DNA from: Hyphomicrobiales bacterium
Lineage (GTDB): Bacteria; Pseudomonadota; Alphaproteobacteria; Rhizobiales; Rhizobiaceae
DNA: 64,000 nucleotides
Assembly: GCA_900472575.1 (NCBI GenBank)
Contig: UCIV01000018.1
Span: 1-64,000 of the forward strand
Reading direction: 5' to 3'
Shown: positions 27,185-35,528 of the stretch, piece after piece
Layout: each line of letters starts with the position of its first letter
How positions within the stretch are numbered: position 1 is the first letter of the stretch
Notes under the pieces: model-generated
The model's database searches: none
Told to the model about the DNA's origin: nothing
What the model saw: only the letters and a program-made list of their open reading frames with translations
Position numbers and translations under genes: made by a program

Positions 27185-27667
27185 ATGAATCCGCCAGCAG
27201 TTTCAACCGATATCCGTCGTGACCTTGTGGCTTTGCTGCCGCGGCTGCGGCGGTTCGCCCAGACGCTGACCGGAGATGCGAATGCAGCGGACACCCTCGT
27301 GCGCGAAGTCTCTGCCCGCGTCATTCTCAAAAGCCATCACTGGAAAGGCGAATGCCGGTTGGAAAGCTGGGTGTTCAATCAGATCAGGATCGGCTGGAGC
27401 GACGAGGTTCGCAAGCGCAACCGCCAGGAACCGCTCTCAAAGCAGAATGCCGAAGCAACTGGCGTTAGCGGCTGTGAATCCAAGGCGTTCCTCGGCATGC
27501 CTGAGGGTCTGGCAAGTACGCTTCTTCTCGTTGATGTCGAAGGTTTCGATTATTCTGAGGCAGCATCGATCCTCGGCGTCACACCGGAACTGGTCTCATC
27601 ACGCCTTTGTGCCGCACGATTGGCACTTTCCTCCCAACCGCCTGGTTTTGCGGAAAAGAGAGCGTGA
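27185..27667 (+). CDS. ECF-type sigma factor, region 2/4 protein
   Basis: A 160-residue protein with an ECF sigma layout: a region 2-like segment (about residues 10-75, including CRLESWVFNQIRIGWSDEVR) and a region 4-like helix-turn-helix (about 112-150, FDYSEAASILGVTPELVSSR). The two are joined by a short linker. The match to classical ECF factors is loose, and the first part of region 2 is degenerate. It is followed at once by a membrane-anchored gene (start 2 bases after its stop), the usual order for sigma and anti-sigma. Confidence 0.75.
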   Translation: MNPPAVSTDIRRDLVALLPRLRRFAQTLTGDANAADTLVREVSARVILKSHHWKGECRLESWVFNQIRIGWSDEVRKRNRQEPLSKQNAEATGVSGCESKAFLGMPEGLASTLLLVDVEGFDYSEAASILGVTPELVSSRLCAARLALSSQPPGFAEKRA

Positions 27668-27669
27668 CT

Positions 27670-28518
27670 ATGGCAAATAAGGAGCCATCGGCGATGGAAC
27701 GTCGTCTTTCCGCGTTTGTCGATAGCCAGGTGTCTGATACGGAGCGTCAGGATGTCGAATCCCTGCTCGTCAACGATCCGCATGCCCGCGCACTGCACGA
27801 CGATTTGAAACGCGGCAGCCAGACCGGCCGACTTCTTCTCGAAGAAATGCTCAAGGAGCCGGTGCCGCTCGATCTCGTCCGCAGCATCAAGAACGCCCCC
27901 CTTCCCCGCAAGGCGGTACGGCTTCCAGGATCCTCCCGCCGCAACCGGGCCTTTCGTCCTTCGGGCCTGCAGGCTCTGTCGGCCTGCGCCCTGACGCTCT
28001 TGGTTGGCGGCAGCCTGGGCTACATGATCGGCGCTCGACCGGATGGCTCTCATGCGCCGCAAGCATTGGCAAGCCCGGCATTTCAGCAACGCGACTGGCT
28101 GGACGATATCGTTTCCCATTTCCGCCTCTACAGCCGCCAGCAGAACCGGCTGGTGGAAATCGGTGCGGACAGGCCGGCCGATATCCTCGAATGGCTGACC
28201 ACCGGAACCGGCGTCGGCTTCCGCATTCCGGACCTCACCGATAGCGGGCTTGCCTTCGTCGGCGCACGTCTAGTCACCGCTGAAAACACCCCGACCGGCG
28301 TACTTTTTTATCGCCGCACCACCGGCGACAATGAAGGCGACATTCTGGCCTTGACCTTCTCAAGAGCGCGGCCAGAAACGACCAAGCCGATTGAGGACAT
28401 CCGCCTCGACACCAGCCTCGTATCCTGGAGCACCCCGCTTGCGACTTATGTGATCGTCGCCCCGTCTTCGGCCGCCGATCTCGACGAGATCGCGGCAAAG
28501 GCTGCCGGTCTCATCTGA
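27670..28518 (+). CDS. Putative membrane-anchored anti-sigma factor
   Basis: A 282-residue protein. The N-terminal about 60 residues (MERRLSAFVDSQVSDTERQD...) resemble the zinc-less anti-sigma domain that binds ECF factors. One transmembrane helix lies near residues 103-124 (ALTLLVGGSLGYMIGA) and a periplasmic domain of about 155 residues follows. ATG 27670 is chosen; GTG 27664 would overlap the sigma stop as GTGA. Coupling to the sigma gene supports the assignment; the sensed signal is unknown. A strong terminator follows. Confidence 0.75.
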   Translation: MANKEPSAMERRLSAFVDSQVSDTERQDVESLLVNDPHARALHDDLKRGSQTGRLLLEEMLKEPVPLDLVRSIKNAPLPRKAVRLPGSSRRNRAFRPSGLQALSACALTLLVGGSLGYMIGARPDGSHAPQALASPAFQQRDWLDDIVSHFRLYSRQQNRLVEIGADRPADILEWLTTGTGVGFRIPDLTDSGLAFVGARLVTAENTPTGVLFYRRTTGDNEGDILALTFSRARPETTKPIEDIRLDTSLVSWSTPLATYVIVAPSSAADLDEIAAKAAGLI

Positions 28519-28537
28519 CGACCATTCAAGCTCAACA

Positions 28538-28571
28538 AAAAAGCCGCTGCGGTTTCCCGCAGCGGCTTTTT
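28538..28571. terminator. Bidirectional intrinsic terminator
   Basis: GCCGCTGCGG-tttc-CCGCAGCGGC forms a perfect 10-bp stem flanked by an A-run before and TTTTT after. It serves the anti-sigma gene on the plus strand and leuA on the minus strand. Confidence 0.9.
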
Positions 28572-28595
28572 GATTTAATGCGGAACGAGAGGCGC

Positions 28596-30308
28596 CTAGC
28601 GCGCCCTCTCCTCCAGAACCCGGTTTGCCGCGGAAACGATCGCATCGAGCGAGGCCGTGACGATATTCGTGTTGACGCCGGCACCGAACAGCTTGCCACC
28701 CGGATGCTGCATCTCGACATAGGCGATAGCCGAAGCGTTCGAGCCGTGCTGCAGCGAGTGTTCGGAATAATCATTCACCGACAGGTCGATGCCGAGATAG
28801 ATCGACAGCGCATTGATGAACCCGTCGATCGGCCCGGTTCCCTTGCCTTCGATGCGCTTGGTCTCGCCATTGTCGATAATCTCCGCCGCAACGACCCGCA
28901 CGCCCTTGTGGTGAGGCTCGGACGGATATGTGTGGTGATCGACGAACTTCAGACGCGCACCGGACTGCTCCACATAACGCTCCATGAAGCGCTCGTGGAT
29001 GCGCTTCGAAGACAGTTCCTTGCCCTCTTCATCGGTGATCCGCTGGATGTCCTCGCGGAATTCCACCTGCAGGTTGCGCGGCAGGTTCAGGCCGTAATCC
29101 TGGCTCAGGATATAGGCAATCCCCCCCTTGCCCGATTGCGAGTTGATGCGGATGATCGCCTCATAGGAACGACCGACATCCTGCGGGTCGATTGGCAGGT
29201 ATGGCACTTCCCATACAGGGTGGTTAGCGACCTTGATCGCCTTCATCCCCTTGTTGATCGCATCCTGATGTGAGCCGGAGAATGCGGTGTAGACCAACTC
29301 GCCAACGTAAGGATGGCGCTCGGGGATGACCATCTCGTTGGAATATTCGTAGACTTCCTTGATCCGCTCGATGTCGGAGCAATCCAGTTCCGGATCGATG
29401 CCCTGCGTGAACATGTTCAGCGCCAGCGTCACGACGTCGACATTGCCGGTGCGCTCGCCATTGCCGAACAGCGTGCCCTCGACGCGGTCCGCACCCGCCA
29501 TCAATGCCAACTCGGTCGCGGCAATGCCGGTACCGCGGTCGTTATGCGGATGAACCGAGATGATGACGTTTTCGCGGTTGTCGATATTGCGGCACATCCA
29601 TTCGATCTGGTCGGCATAGATGTTCGGTGTCGCCATTTCCACGGTCGACGGCAGGTTGAGGATCAGCTTGTTGTCGGCCGTCGGCTTCACCACCTCGATC
29701 ACCGCGTTGCAGATCTCCAGAGCCACATCCAGCTCGGTACCGGTAAAGCTTTCCGGGGAATATTCAAAACGGTAACCGCCGCCGGCCTTCGCCGCCATGT
29801 CGGTGATCATCTTTGCGGCATCGACGGCAATCTGCTTGATACCGTGCACATCCTTGCCGAACACCACGCGGCGCTGCAGTTCGGACGTCGAGTTGTAGAA
29901 GTGGATGATCGGCTTGTGTGCGCCTTCCAGCGATTCGAACGTGCGGGTGATCAGCTCCGGACGGCACTGCACCAGCACCTGCAGCGATACATCTTCCGGC
30001 ACGCCACCCTCTTCCACGCACCAGCGGGCGAAATCGAAATCGGTCTGCGATGCGGACGGGAAGCCGATCTCGATTTCCTTGAACCCCATGTCCAGAAGCA
30101 GCTTGAACATCCGCGCCTTGCGGTCATGGCCCATCGGGTTGACCAGCGACTGGTTGCCATCGCGCAGGTCGACCGAACACCAGATCGGCGCCTTCTCGAT
30201 CGCCTTCGACGGCCAAGTGCGGTCCGGAATGTTGATCGTCGGATAGGCGCGATACTTCACGCCCGCGGACTGCATGCCTTTTGCCGATGCGGAAATCTTG
30301 TTGTCCAT
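28596..30308 (-). CDS. leuA: 2-isopropylmalate synthase
   Basis: A 570-residue enzyme that condenses 2-ketoisovalerate with acetyl-CoA, the first step of leucine synthesis. The TIM-barrel catalytic domain holds CSVDLRDGNQSL and the late HPHNDRGTG metal-binding motif. The C-terminal part (about residues 440-560) is the regulatory LeuA dimer domain that binds leucine. The sequence fits the LeuA type 2 (yeast-like) group. ATG 30308 is preceded by AAGGACG at 6 bases. Upstream lies a long leader with a leucine-rich ORF, pointing to attenuation in addition to feedback inhibition. Confidence 0.95.
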   Translation of the reverse strand: MDNKISASAKGMQSAGVKYRAYPTINIPDRTWPSKAIEKAPIWCSVDLRDGNQSLVNPMGHDRKARMFKLLLDMGFKEIEIGFPSASQTDFDFARWCVEEGGVPEDVSLQVLVQCRPELITRTFESLEGAHKPIIHFYNSTSELQRRVVFGKDVHGIKQIAVDAAKMITDMAAKAGGGYRFEYSPESFTGTELDVALEICNAVIEVVKPTADNKLILNLPSTVEMATPNIYADQIEWMCRNIDNRENVIISVHPHNDRGTGIAATELALMAGADRVEGTLFGNGERTGNVDVVTLALNMFTQGIDPELDCSDIERIKEVYEYSNEMVIPERHPYVGELVYTAFSGSHQDAINKGMKAIKVANHPVWEVPYLPIDPQDVGRSYEAIIRINSQSGKGGIAYILSQDYGLNLPRNLQVEFREDIQRITDEEGKELSSKRIHERFMERYVEQSGARLKFVDHHTYPSEPHHKGVRVVAAEIIDNGETKRIEGKGTGPIDGFINALSIYLGIDLSVNDYSEHSLQHGSNASAIAYVEMQHPGGKLFGAGVNTNIVTASLDAIVSAANRVLEERAR

Positions 30309-30327
30309 GTCTTCGTCCTTCACTCGC

Positions 30328-30469
30328 ATCCGCAGGAGCATTTTGGCTCGATGCCGTTCTCGACCATCCGACTGCGGATTTTGGACCTCTTGTGGTCCGG
30401 TTTCATTATCTGGGATTTGATGCGAGGAGCACTTACGCCGGCTGGCTTTTCGGCCGCCGGGCGCTCCTC
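30328..30469 (-). promoter_or_regulatory. leuA leader RNA: alternative hairpins (attenuator)
   Basis: On the minus strand, GAGGAGC (30469-30463), overlapping the leader stop codon, can pair with GCTCCTC (30430-30424), a 7-bp stem. GGACC/GGTCC (30398-30394 and 30387-30383) forms a small hairpin. ATCCGCAG (30379-30372) pairs with CTGCGGAT (30335-30328), an 8-bp stem ending about 20 bases before the leuA ATG. The bases GCTCCTG beside the last stem (30338-30332) could also take the GAGGAGC arm, so the structures may be mutually exclusive. No long U-tract follows, so control might be on translation rather than termination. Confidence 0.5.
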
Positions 30470-30593
30470 AACGGACCCGGCAACCGAGTGTAAGGTCGAG
30501 GCTAAGAAGCGAGAGAGGCGCGAAAACCGTCGCCCCGGCAGCGGTGCTGCGGGCGGCAAAACGGTCAAACATGATCGCGCCTGTCATGGTCAT
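30468..30593 (-). CDS. Leucine-rich leader peptide of leuA
   Basis: A 41-codon ORF ending PLSLLSLDLTLGCRVR. Six of ten consecutive codons (30515-30486) are leucine (CTC, CTT, CTT, CTC, CTT, CTC), just before the stop codon. The stop overlaps one arm of a downstream hairpin. This is the layout of amino-acid attenuation leaders. The start could be ATG 30593, 30587 or 30572; none has a strong ribosome-binding site. The promoter predicted at 30602-30630 would start transcription at or next to ATG 30593, so translation may be leaderless. Leader function is inferred from codon content and position. Confidence 0.65.
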   Translation of the reverse strand: MTMTGAIMFDRFAARSTAAGATVFAPLSLLSLDLTLGCRVR

Positions 30594-30598
30594 GGGGA

Positions 30599-30630
30599 GA
30601 TGTATAGCGATACATCAGCCATCCGGCAAG
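30599..30630 (-). promoter_or_regulatory. Promoter of leuA leader, with palindrome over -10
   Basis: On the minus strand, CTTGCC (30630-30625) and CTATAC (30607-30602) are 17 bases apart and match the rhizobial CTTGAC-N17-CTATAT pattern well. Transcription would begin within about 2 bases of ATG 30593. GATGTAT-agcg-ATACATC (30599-30616) is a perfect 7-bp palindrome over the -10 and may be an operator. Confidence 0.6.
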
Positions 30631-30661
30631 AACGGCTTTCGCGCTTCCGGTACGCCTCCGG

Positions 30662-31843
30662 TCAGGCGGATTTCTTCATCACCTTAGAAAGGCCGATCAT
30701 CACGGCACCGGCCACAAGCCCCCAGAAAGCCCCGGAAATCCCGGCAAATGTGGCGCCCGAAGCAGTGACGAGGAAGGTGATCGCAGCGGCTTCGCGGGTC
30801 TCGGGCTCGCGCCATGCAGCAAAGGCTGCATTCGAAAATGCGCCGATCAATCCGAGGCCCGCGACCGCCTGCAACAGAATCGGTGGTGCCATCGAGACGA
30901 AGGCGATAATCCCCCCGGCGATCAGCCCGAGCACCGTATAGGTCGCTCCGCCGATAACGGCTGCCCAATAGCGCCGCTTGGGGTCGGGATGCGCGTCCTC
31001 GCTGGCGCACATCGCCGCCGTGATTGCCGCAAGGTTCACCGGCACGCTACCGAAGAAAGCGATGATGGTCGAGAATATGCCGGTCGAGGCGAACAGCGGT
31101 CCCGGCGGCGGCTCATAGTGATGTGCCTTCAGGATCGCGATGCCCGGAATATTCTGCGATGCCATGGTGACGATGAACAGCGGCAACCCCACCGAGATAA
31201 ATCCGTGCCAGGTGAAGAGAGGCGGCACCCAGATCAGGTTCGGATGGATCGCAGCGCCAATCTGGCCGAACACGTCATCGGGCAGATCGATGCCGAAGAC
31301 CAGCACAAGCGCGAAGGCACCGAGCGCCGCCGGCACCGCCCAGAGCCGCCAGCGCGAGACCACGACCATCCAGGTCAGCACGATCGGCAGCCCGAGCGCG
31401 GCATTGAAGGCGACGGCATTCACCGGCGCAAGGCATAGGCTGAGAAGAATGCCCGCCAGCATCGCATTGGCAATCGGCGCCGGGATCTTGCGGATCATCT
31501 GCCCGAGCGGCCGGAACAGGCCGGAAAGCGTGATCATCACGCCGCAAAGCACGAACGCCCCGACCGCCGCAGGAAACCCGCCCTCGATCGCGCCGGTCGC
31601 CGCCAGAAGCGCACCGCCGGGCGTTGTCCAGGCCATCATGATCGGCATCCGGTGGCGAAGCGAAAAGAACACCGTGAGCACGCTTTGCGCAATGCAGACA
31701 GCCAGCAGCGCCGACGCAATCTCTTCAGGCGATGCGCCCATCGCCTGAAGGCCCTGCATGATGACGGCAAAGGAGCTGACGAAACCGACAAAGGCTGTCA
31801 GCAGCCCCATCGTCAGTGCCGAGGGAGAAAAGTCCTTGAGCAT
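30662..31843 (-). CDS. benE: BenE-family benzoate/H+ symporter-like protein
   Basis: A 393-residue membrane protein with 10-12 hydrophobic helices. It matches BenE in length and in the segments MPIMMAWTTPGGALLAATG, VGLPLFIVTMASQNIPGIAI and NLAAITAAMCASEDAHPDP. BenE of Acinetobacter imports benzoate; no benzoate catabolic genes are nearby, so the true substrate is open. ATG 31843 gives the family length; a longer frame upstream lacks support. It lies upstream of the leuA promoter on the same strand, 32 bases before the -35. Confidence 0.87.
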   Translation of the reverse strand: MLKDFSPSALTMGLLTAFVGFVSSFAVIMQGLQAMGASPEEIASALLAVCIAQSVLTVFFSLRHRMPIMMAWTTPGGALLAATGAIEGGFPAAVGAFVLCGVMITLSGLFRPLGQMIRKIPAPIANAMLAGILLSLCLAPVNAVAFNAALGLPIVLTWMVVVSRWRLWAVPAALGAFALVLVFGIDLPDDVFGQIGAAIHPNLIWVPPLFTWHGFISVGLPLFIVTMASQNIPGIAILKAHHYEPPPGPLFASTGIFSTIIAFFGSVPVNLAAITAAMCASEDAHPDPKRRYWAAVIGGATYTVLGLIAGGIIAFVSMAPPILLQAVAGLGLIGAFSNAAFAAWREPETREAAAITFLVTASGATFAGISGAFWGLVAGAVMIGLSKVMKKSA

Positions 31844-31953
31844 GGGTATCCGAAAAGCCTGGCAAGGGATGGAAATCTGATCCCTGCAGATCAAAATCCT
31901 CAGCTCCTTGCAAGCCTCGTCACGTCAAAACCGTTCGCCGAAGACAAACACGG

Positions 31954-33390
31954 TCAGAGAAGCCACTCGCTGGTTTGTGCAGCGGATCCGGCATTCGTTG
32001 CCTCTAGGTCATCGAGCGAATAGGCGCGGATATAGTCGATGTTCATTTCCGACCCGTCGGGCAGCCCATCCGAAGGTGTGCCCGCCATGCCGCCGATCGC
32101 CAGGTTGACGATCATGTACATCGGATCGTGCATGTCGTCGGGAGTATCCGTCTGCGCCACCGCTACATCGTCGAAATACCAGGTGATGTGATCCTCGTCC
32201 CACAACAGACCGTAGGTGTGAAACCCTTCCGTATCGGCCACCGCAACGTTGTTGATGACCGAAGTCTGCTTACCGGTTTCGTTCGAATGAGCCGAAAGGA
32301 TCAAGGTATTCGGGTCCTGTCCGCGCATTTCGATCACGTCCAGTTCCGGCGGCCATGAACCGTCCTCGGGCAACAGCCAGAAGGCGGGCCATGCCCCCTG
32401 CTCGTCCGGCATGTCGGCGCGGATTTCGAAATAGCCGTAGGTCTGCGCGAAGGACGCATGGGTCGTCAGCATGCCAGACGTGTAGTCGTAACCTTCGACG
32501 TCGCCGGAAAGCGCATCGGGAGTCTGTTCTGCTCGGATCGTCAGCACGCCGTCTGTCACCGAGAACGGATTTGCCGACGCTGTCGGTCCGTATAGAGGAT
32601 TGACGTACCATTGCTGCTCGCCATTGGTATGCAGCGACGCCCCCTTTTCCGGCGCCCACCAGTATTTCGCTTCCCACACACCGTCCTGACCATCGTACAG
32701 GGATAGCGAATTGAAGTCGTCGTTGAAGGTGAGCGTCAGGTTCGATCGATCGAGGTTGAGTTCGAACTGGTCGGCGCTGAGATCGTCAGCTGTCGTATTG
32801 GCCAAGACGACGCTTTCGCCATTGCCCAGATTGAGCCAGAGATTCGTCCCCTGCTGGGAGGATTGATTGATCAGTTGATCGAATGACGTGACGCCGTAAC
32901 CATCGAGCCGGATCGTATCATCGCTGCTGAAGTCGGTAATGAGATCGGTCCCGTTGCCCTTGGAAATGATGAACGTATCGGCGCCACCGCCACCGATCAG
33001 CACATCGTTTCCTGCCCCGCCATCGATCGTCTGGCGGGTCGATCCGCCTCGGATGATATTGTCGGCGGAATTACCGAAAGCATAACGGTTGTCGCCGGTT
33101 ACCCGCAGATTCTCGAAATTCTCCGGAAGAGTGTAACTCATCCAGGTATCAATCGTGTCCACACCTTCGCCAGGCTTTTCCTCAGCCCGATTGATGCTGG
33201 AATAGAGATAGTAGATGTCGTCACCGGTTCCACCCGTCATCGTGACGTTGACGGAACTGTCGCCCCACATGGAATCATTGCCTGCGGTCCCGTACTGGAT
33301 CGGTCCGGAGCCCGTTGCGGAAAACCAGGCAGTCGAGCCTGCGCTGTAATAAAGTGCGACACCAAGCGCATTCGAAATGGAGTTCGTCAT
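31954..33390 (-). CDS. Secreted GH16 endo-glycanase with RTX repeats (ExsH-like)
   Basis: A 478-residue protein without a Sec signal. The N-terminal half has calcium-binding RTX-type segments (GGAGNDVLIGGGGADTF, GTAGNDSMWGD). The C-terminal about 240 residues are a glycoside hydrolase family 16 domain with the catalytic ELDVIE motif (E349-x-D351-x-x-E354). The layout matches ExsH of Sinorhizobium meliloti, a type I (PrsDE)-secreted glycanase that trims succinoglycan. It is expected to act outside the cell on beta-1,3/1,4 exopolysaccharide. ATG 33390 follows AGGAG; upstream extension is not supported. No type I secretion genes are nearby. Confidence 0.9.
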   Translation of the reverse strand: MTNSISNALGVALYYSAGSTAWFSATGSGPIQYGTAGNDSMWGDSSVNVTMTGGTGDDIYYLYSSINRAEEKPGEGVDTIDTWMSYTLPENFENLRVTGDNRYAFGNSADNIIRGGSTRQTIDGGAGNDVLIGGGGADTFIISKGNGTDLITDFSSDDTIRLDGYGVTSFDQLINQSSQQGTNLWLNLGNGESVVLANTTADDLSADQFELNLDRSNLTLTFNDDFNSLSLYDGQDGVWEAKYWWAPEKGASLHTNGEQQWYVNPLYGPTASANPFSVTDGVLTIRAEQTPDALSGDVEGYDYTSGMLTTHASFAQTYGYFEIRADMPDEQGAWPAFWLLPEDGSWPPELDVIEMRGQDPNTLILSAHSNETGKQTSVINNVAVADTEGFHTYGLLWDEDHITWYFDDVAVAQTDTPDDMHDPMYMIVNLAIGGMAGTPSDGLPDGSEMNIDYIRAYSLDDLEATNAGSAAQTSEWLL

Positions 33391-33577
33391 TGAAACTGCT
33401 CCTGTTTGAGTGGCTATCCTCCAAGTTCCTCCCACCCACAGCCTAACAGCCTCACCCGCTCAGATTTTCAATAACGCGTCATTTTCCCGGACAAACGGGC
33501 TACACAGTTAAGCCCGGCCTAACAGGCAGCCTTTTCTTATCGAATTGAAACACCTGTGCGCAATTGGAACAGCTGGC

Positions 33578-33611
33578 CGGCGCCGTGCGCCGCAATCGGC
33601 ACACGGCGCCG
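33578..33611. terminator. Long GC hairpin downstream of methyltransferase gene
   Basis: CGGCGCCGTG pairs with CACGGCGCCG. Inside, after one C/A mismatch, GCCG pairs with CGGC around a CAAT loop: 14 of 15 pairs form. It lies 44-77 bases past the methyltransferase stop on the minus strand. There is no U-tract, so it may be a 3'-end stabiliser or a repeat element rather than a simple terminator. Confidence 0.5.
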
Positions 33612-33654
33612 TAAACGCCTGCATCCTCGTTTGCAGACGCCGGCCCGCCGGTCA

Positions 33655-34500
33655 TCAGCGCTTCGCGATGATGACCTCAAGATAGTCACTGGGTACTACC
33701 ATCGTCCCATCCTCAGCCCGATTGAAGCTTTCGATGAGGTCAAGCAGGTCTCTTTCCAGGACGGCCTGCTTCTCTGTTGGCAAGGCACTGAAAGCCTTGT
33801 GTACCGGCCCGTACCAGGTGCGGAACACCTCGACCCAGTGGCCTGGAGAACGGTAGCGGAAGACGAAAGTCTCCCGGCTTGCGGAAACGCCTGCCACAGA
33901 ACCGAACAGTTCGTTCAATCGATCGGTTGTCCCCCAGAGCGACGGTGGGCGCAGGCCTGCCGGAGGCGGCACGTGCCGGCCGATCGTCTTGAACACCTGC
34001 CCGATAAAACTGTCCGGCGTCCAGTTCGCAAGACCAATACGCCCTCCCCTGCGGCATACCCTCAGCAATTCAGAAGCCGCTTTTTCCTGGTCCGGCGTGA
34101 ACATCACTCCGAACGTGGAAAGCACGACATCGAAGTGATTATCGGCAAAGGGTAGCGCCTCGGCATCGGCCGTCTGAAAATTGACGCTGAGCCCTTCCGC
34201 CTCGGCGCGTCGCCTGCCTTGTTCCAGAAGCGTCGGCACGTAATCGGTCGAGCTGACAATGCACCAACGCCGTGCCGCTGCGAGCGTCGCATTGCCGTTT
34301 CCGGCAGCGACATCCAGCACCGTTTCGCCGGCCCTCAGATCAAGCGCCTCGCAAAGCCTCTCGCCGACGATCTGCAGGGTCGTGCCGACGACCGCGTAAT
34401 TGCCCGAAGCCCAGGCGCCTTGCTGGCGCGCCTTGACCGCGTTGAAATCCGCTCCCGCTGGCGCGGCGGGATGCGCAAGGTCCAGATTTGCTGTCTGCAT
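33655..34500 (-). CDS. SAM-dependent methyltransferase (class I)
   Basis: A 281-residue methyltransferase. Motif I is VLDVAAGNGNATLAAA, motif II lies in the VNFQTADAEALPFAD region, and motif III is FDVVLSTFGVMFTPDQ. These are hallmarks of the Methyltransf_11/UbiE-like group acting on small molecules; the acceptor is unknown. ATG 34500 follows GGAGG; another ATG at 34515 lies within that ribosome-binding region. It is followed upstream, on the same strand, by an HxlR regulator gene 120 bases away, which may control it. Confidence 0.87.
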   Translation of the reverse strand: MQTANLDLAHPAAPAGADFNAVKARQQGAWASGNYAVVGTTLQIVGERLCEALDLRAGETVLDVAAGNGNATLAAARRWCIVSSTDYVPTLLEQGRRRAEAEGLSVNFQTADAEALPFADNHFDVVLSTFGVMFTPDQEKAASELLRVCRRGGRIGLANWTPDSFIGQVFKTIGRHVPPPAGLRPPSLWGTTDRLNELFGSVAGVSASRETFVFRYRSPGHWVEVFRTWYGPVHKAFSALPTEKQAVLERDLLDLIESFNRAEDGTMVVPSDYLEVIIAKR

Positions 34501-34620
34501 TGTCTTTCCTCCCATGTCGAAGAGCCCGATGACGCGGGCAATAATTGGAGGATGCTTCAGTCTATGCCGGTTGCTCCAGTGTAGAAAATGAACCGGACCC
34601 GATACAAAAAATGCACCGGA

Positions 34621-35304
34621 TCAGCAGGTGGCAAAAGAACTGCGCACCATCCAGTCATCAATCCGCGAGGCGATGTCTGCGTCGCCGATCAATGAAATTC
34701 GCCCCTGTTCAATCTCCGCCTTCAGGCCCGAAAGCCCCATCCACGCCGCCGTCATCGCCTTCAGTTCGGCGGTGACATAAAGATCGACATCGTAACCCGG
34801 ATCGATCAGGCAAAGGTCGATCGGCTGCCCCGGCTTGTTGACCAGCCAATAGTGACGTTCCTCCCGAGGCAACTCGGGGTAATTGAACTCGATAACGCTG
34901 CGCCTGCGCTTGGGCAGCGCTTCGGCATCGATCTTGCGGCGCATATTCCACATCAAAAGCCGCGCATCGAGATTTTCGAGCGTCACATCGGCGTCGACAT
35001 TCCGGTGTGCCCAGCGACCAAGCTCCCGAACGATAGGGCCAAGCTCGTCTGCAATCCTGGTGGTGATATAGGTGATCTCGCCGGTTCGCTCGTTTGCCGA
35101 GCGGGTCACCAGCCCGCTCACCTCCATTTGCTTAAGTCGCTTGGACATCAGCGTCGGCGACATACCGGGCACGCCGCGGCGGATTTCGTTGAAATGCGTT
35201 GAGCCGGACCACATTTCGGAAAGCAGCAGCAATGTCCAGCGCGGCTCGATAAGTTCGCAGGCTTTGGCGATCGGGCAAAACTGATTGTATCCGTCGTCCT
35301 TCAT
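34621..35304 (-). CDS. HxlR-family transcriptional regulator
   Basis: A 227-residue regulator. Residues about 9-105 form the HxlR winged helix (FCPIAKACELIEPRWTLLLL ... FNEIRRGVPGMSPTLMSKRL). The conserved Cys near the N-terminus is present. The C-terminal about 120 residues are an extra domain found in longer HxlR proteins (SCP2-like in related sequences). ATG 35304 follows GGGAGG; the upstream reading-frame extension lacks a ribosome-binding site. Likely controls itself or the adjacent methyltransferase. Confidence 0.85.
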   Translation of the reverse strand: MKDDGYNQFCPIAKACELIEPRWTLLLLSEMWSGSTHFNEIRRGVPGMSPTLMSKRLKQMEVSGLVTRSANERTGEITYITTRIADELGPIVRELGRWAHRNVDADVTLENLDARLLMWNMRRKIDAEALPKRRRSVIEFNYPELPREERHYWLVNKPGQPIDLCLIDPGYDVDLYVTAELKAMTAAWMGLSGLKAEIEQGRISLIGDADIASRIDDWMVRSSFATC

Positions 35305-35528
35305 CGCCAAACCTCCCGGCAGGAAAGTATGCGCCTCTGGGTTTGCACGGTCCAGTCCATAAACTGTAGCGCGCAGCGAAAAACAAAACACGGAATGGAT
35401 GCAGACAATCACTGAAGCAATATTCAATCTACAGTAAAGTGACCATATTTCACGCCAAACGACGGTTAGAAAAGCATAATATTAAAGTTTCTCTGCAACT
35501 CTTTGCCATCATGAGACCGGAATATTCG

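Noticed and set aside
27550-28119. 189-codon minus-strand frame over the sigma/anti-sigma junction
   Set aside because: Overlaps two coupled plus-strand genes and lacks any family signature.
29313-30941. 542-codon plus-strand frame opposite leuA
   Set aside because: It is antisense to leuA and its leader and continues into benE; composition is that of a shadow frame.
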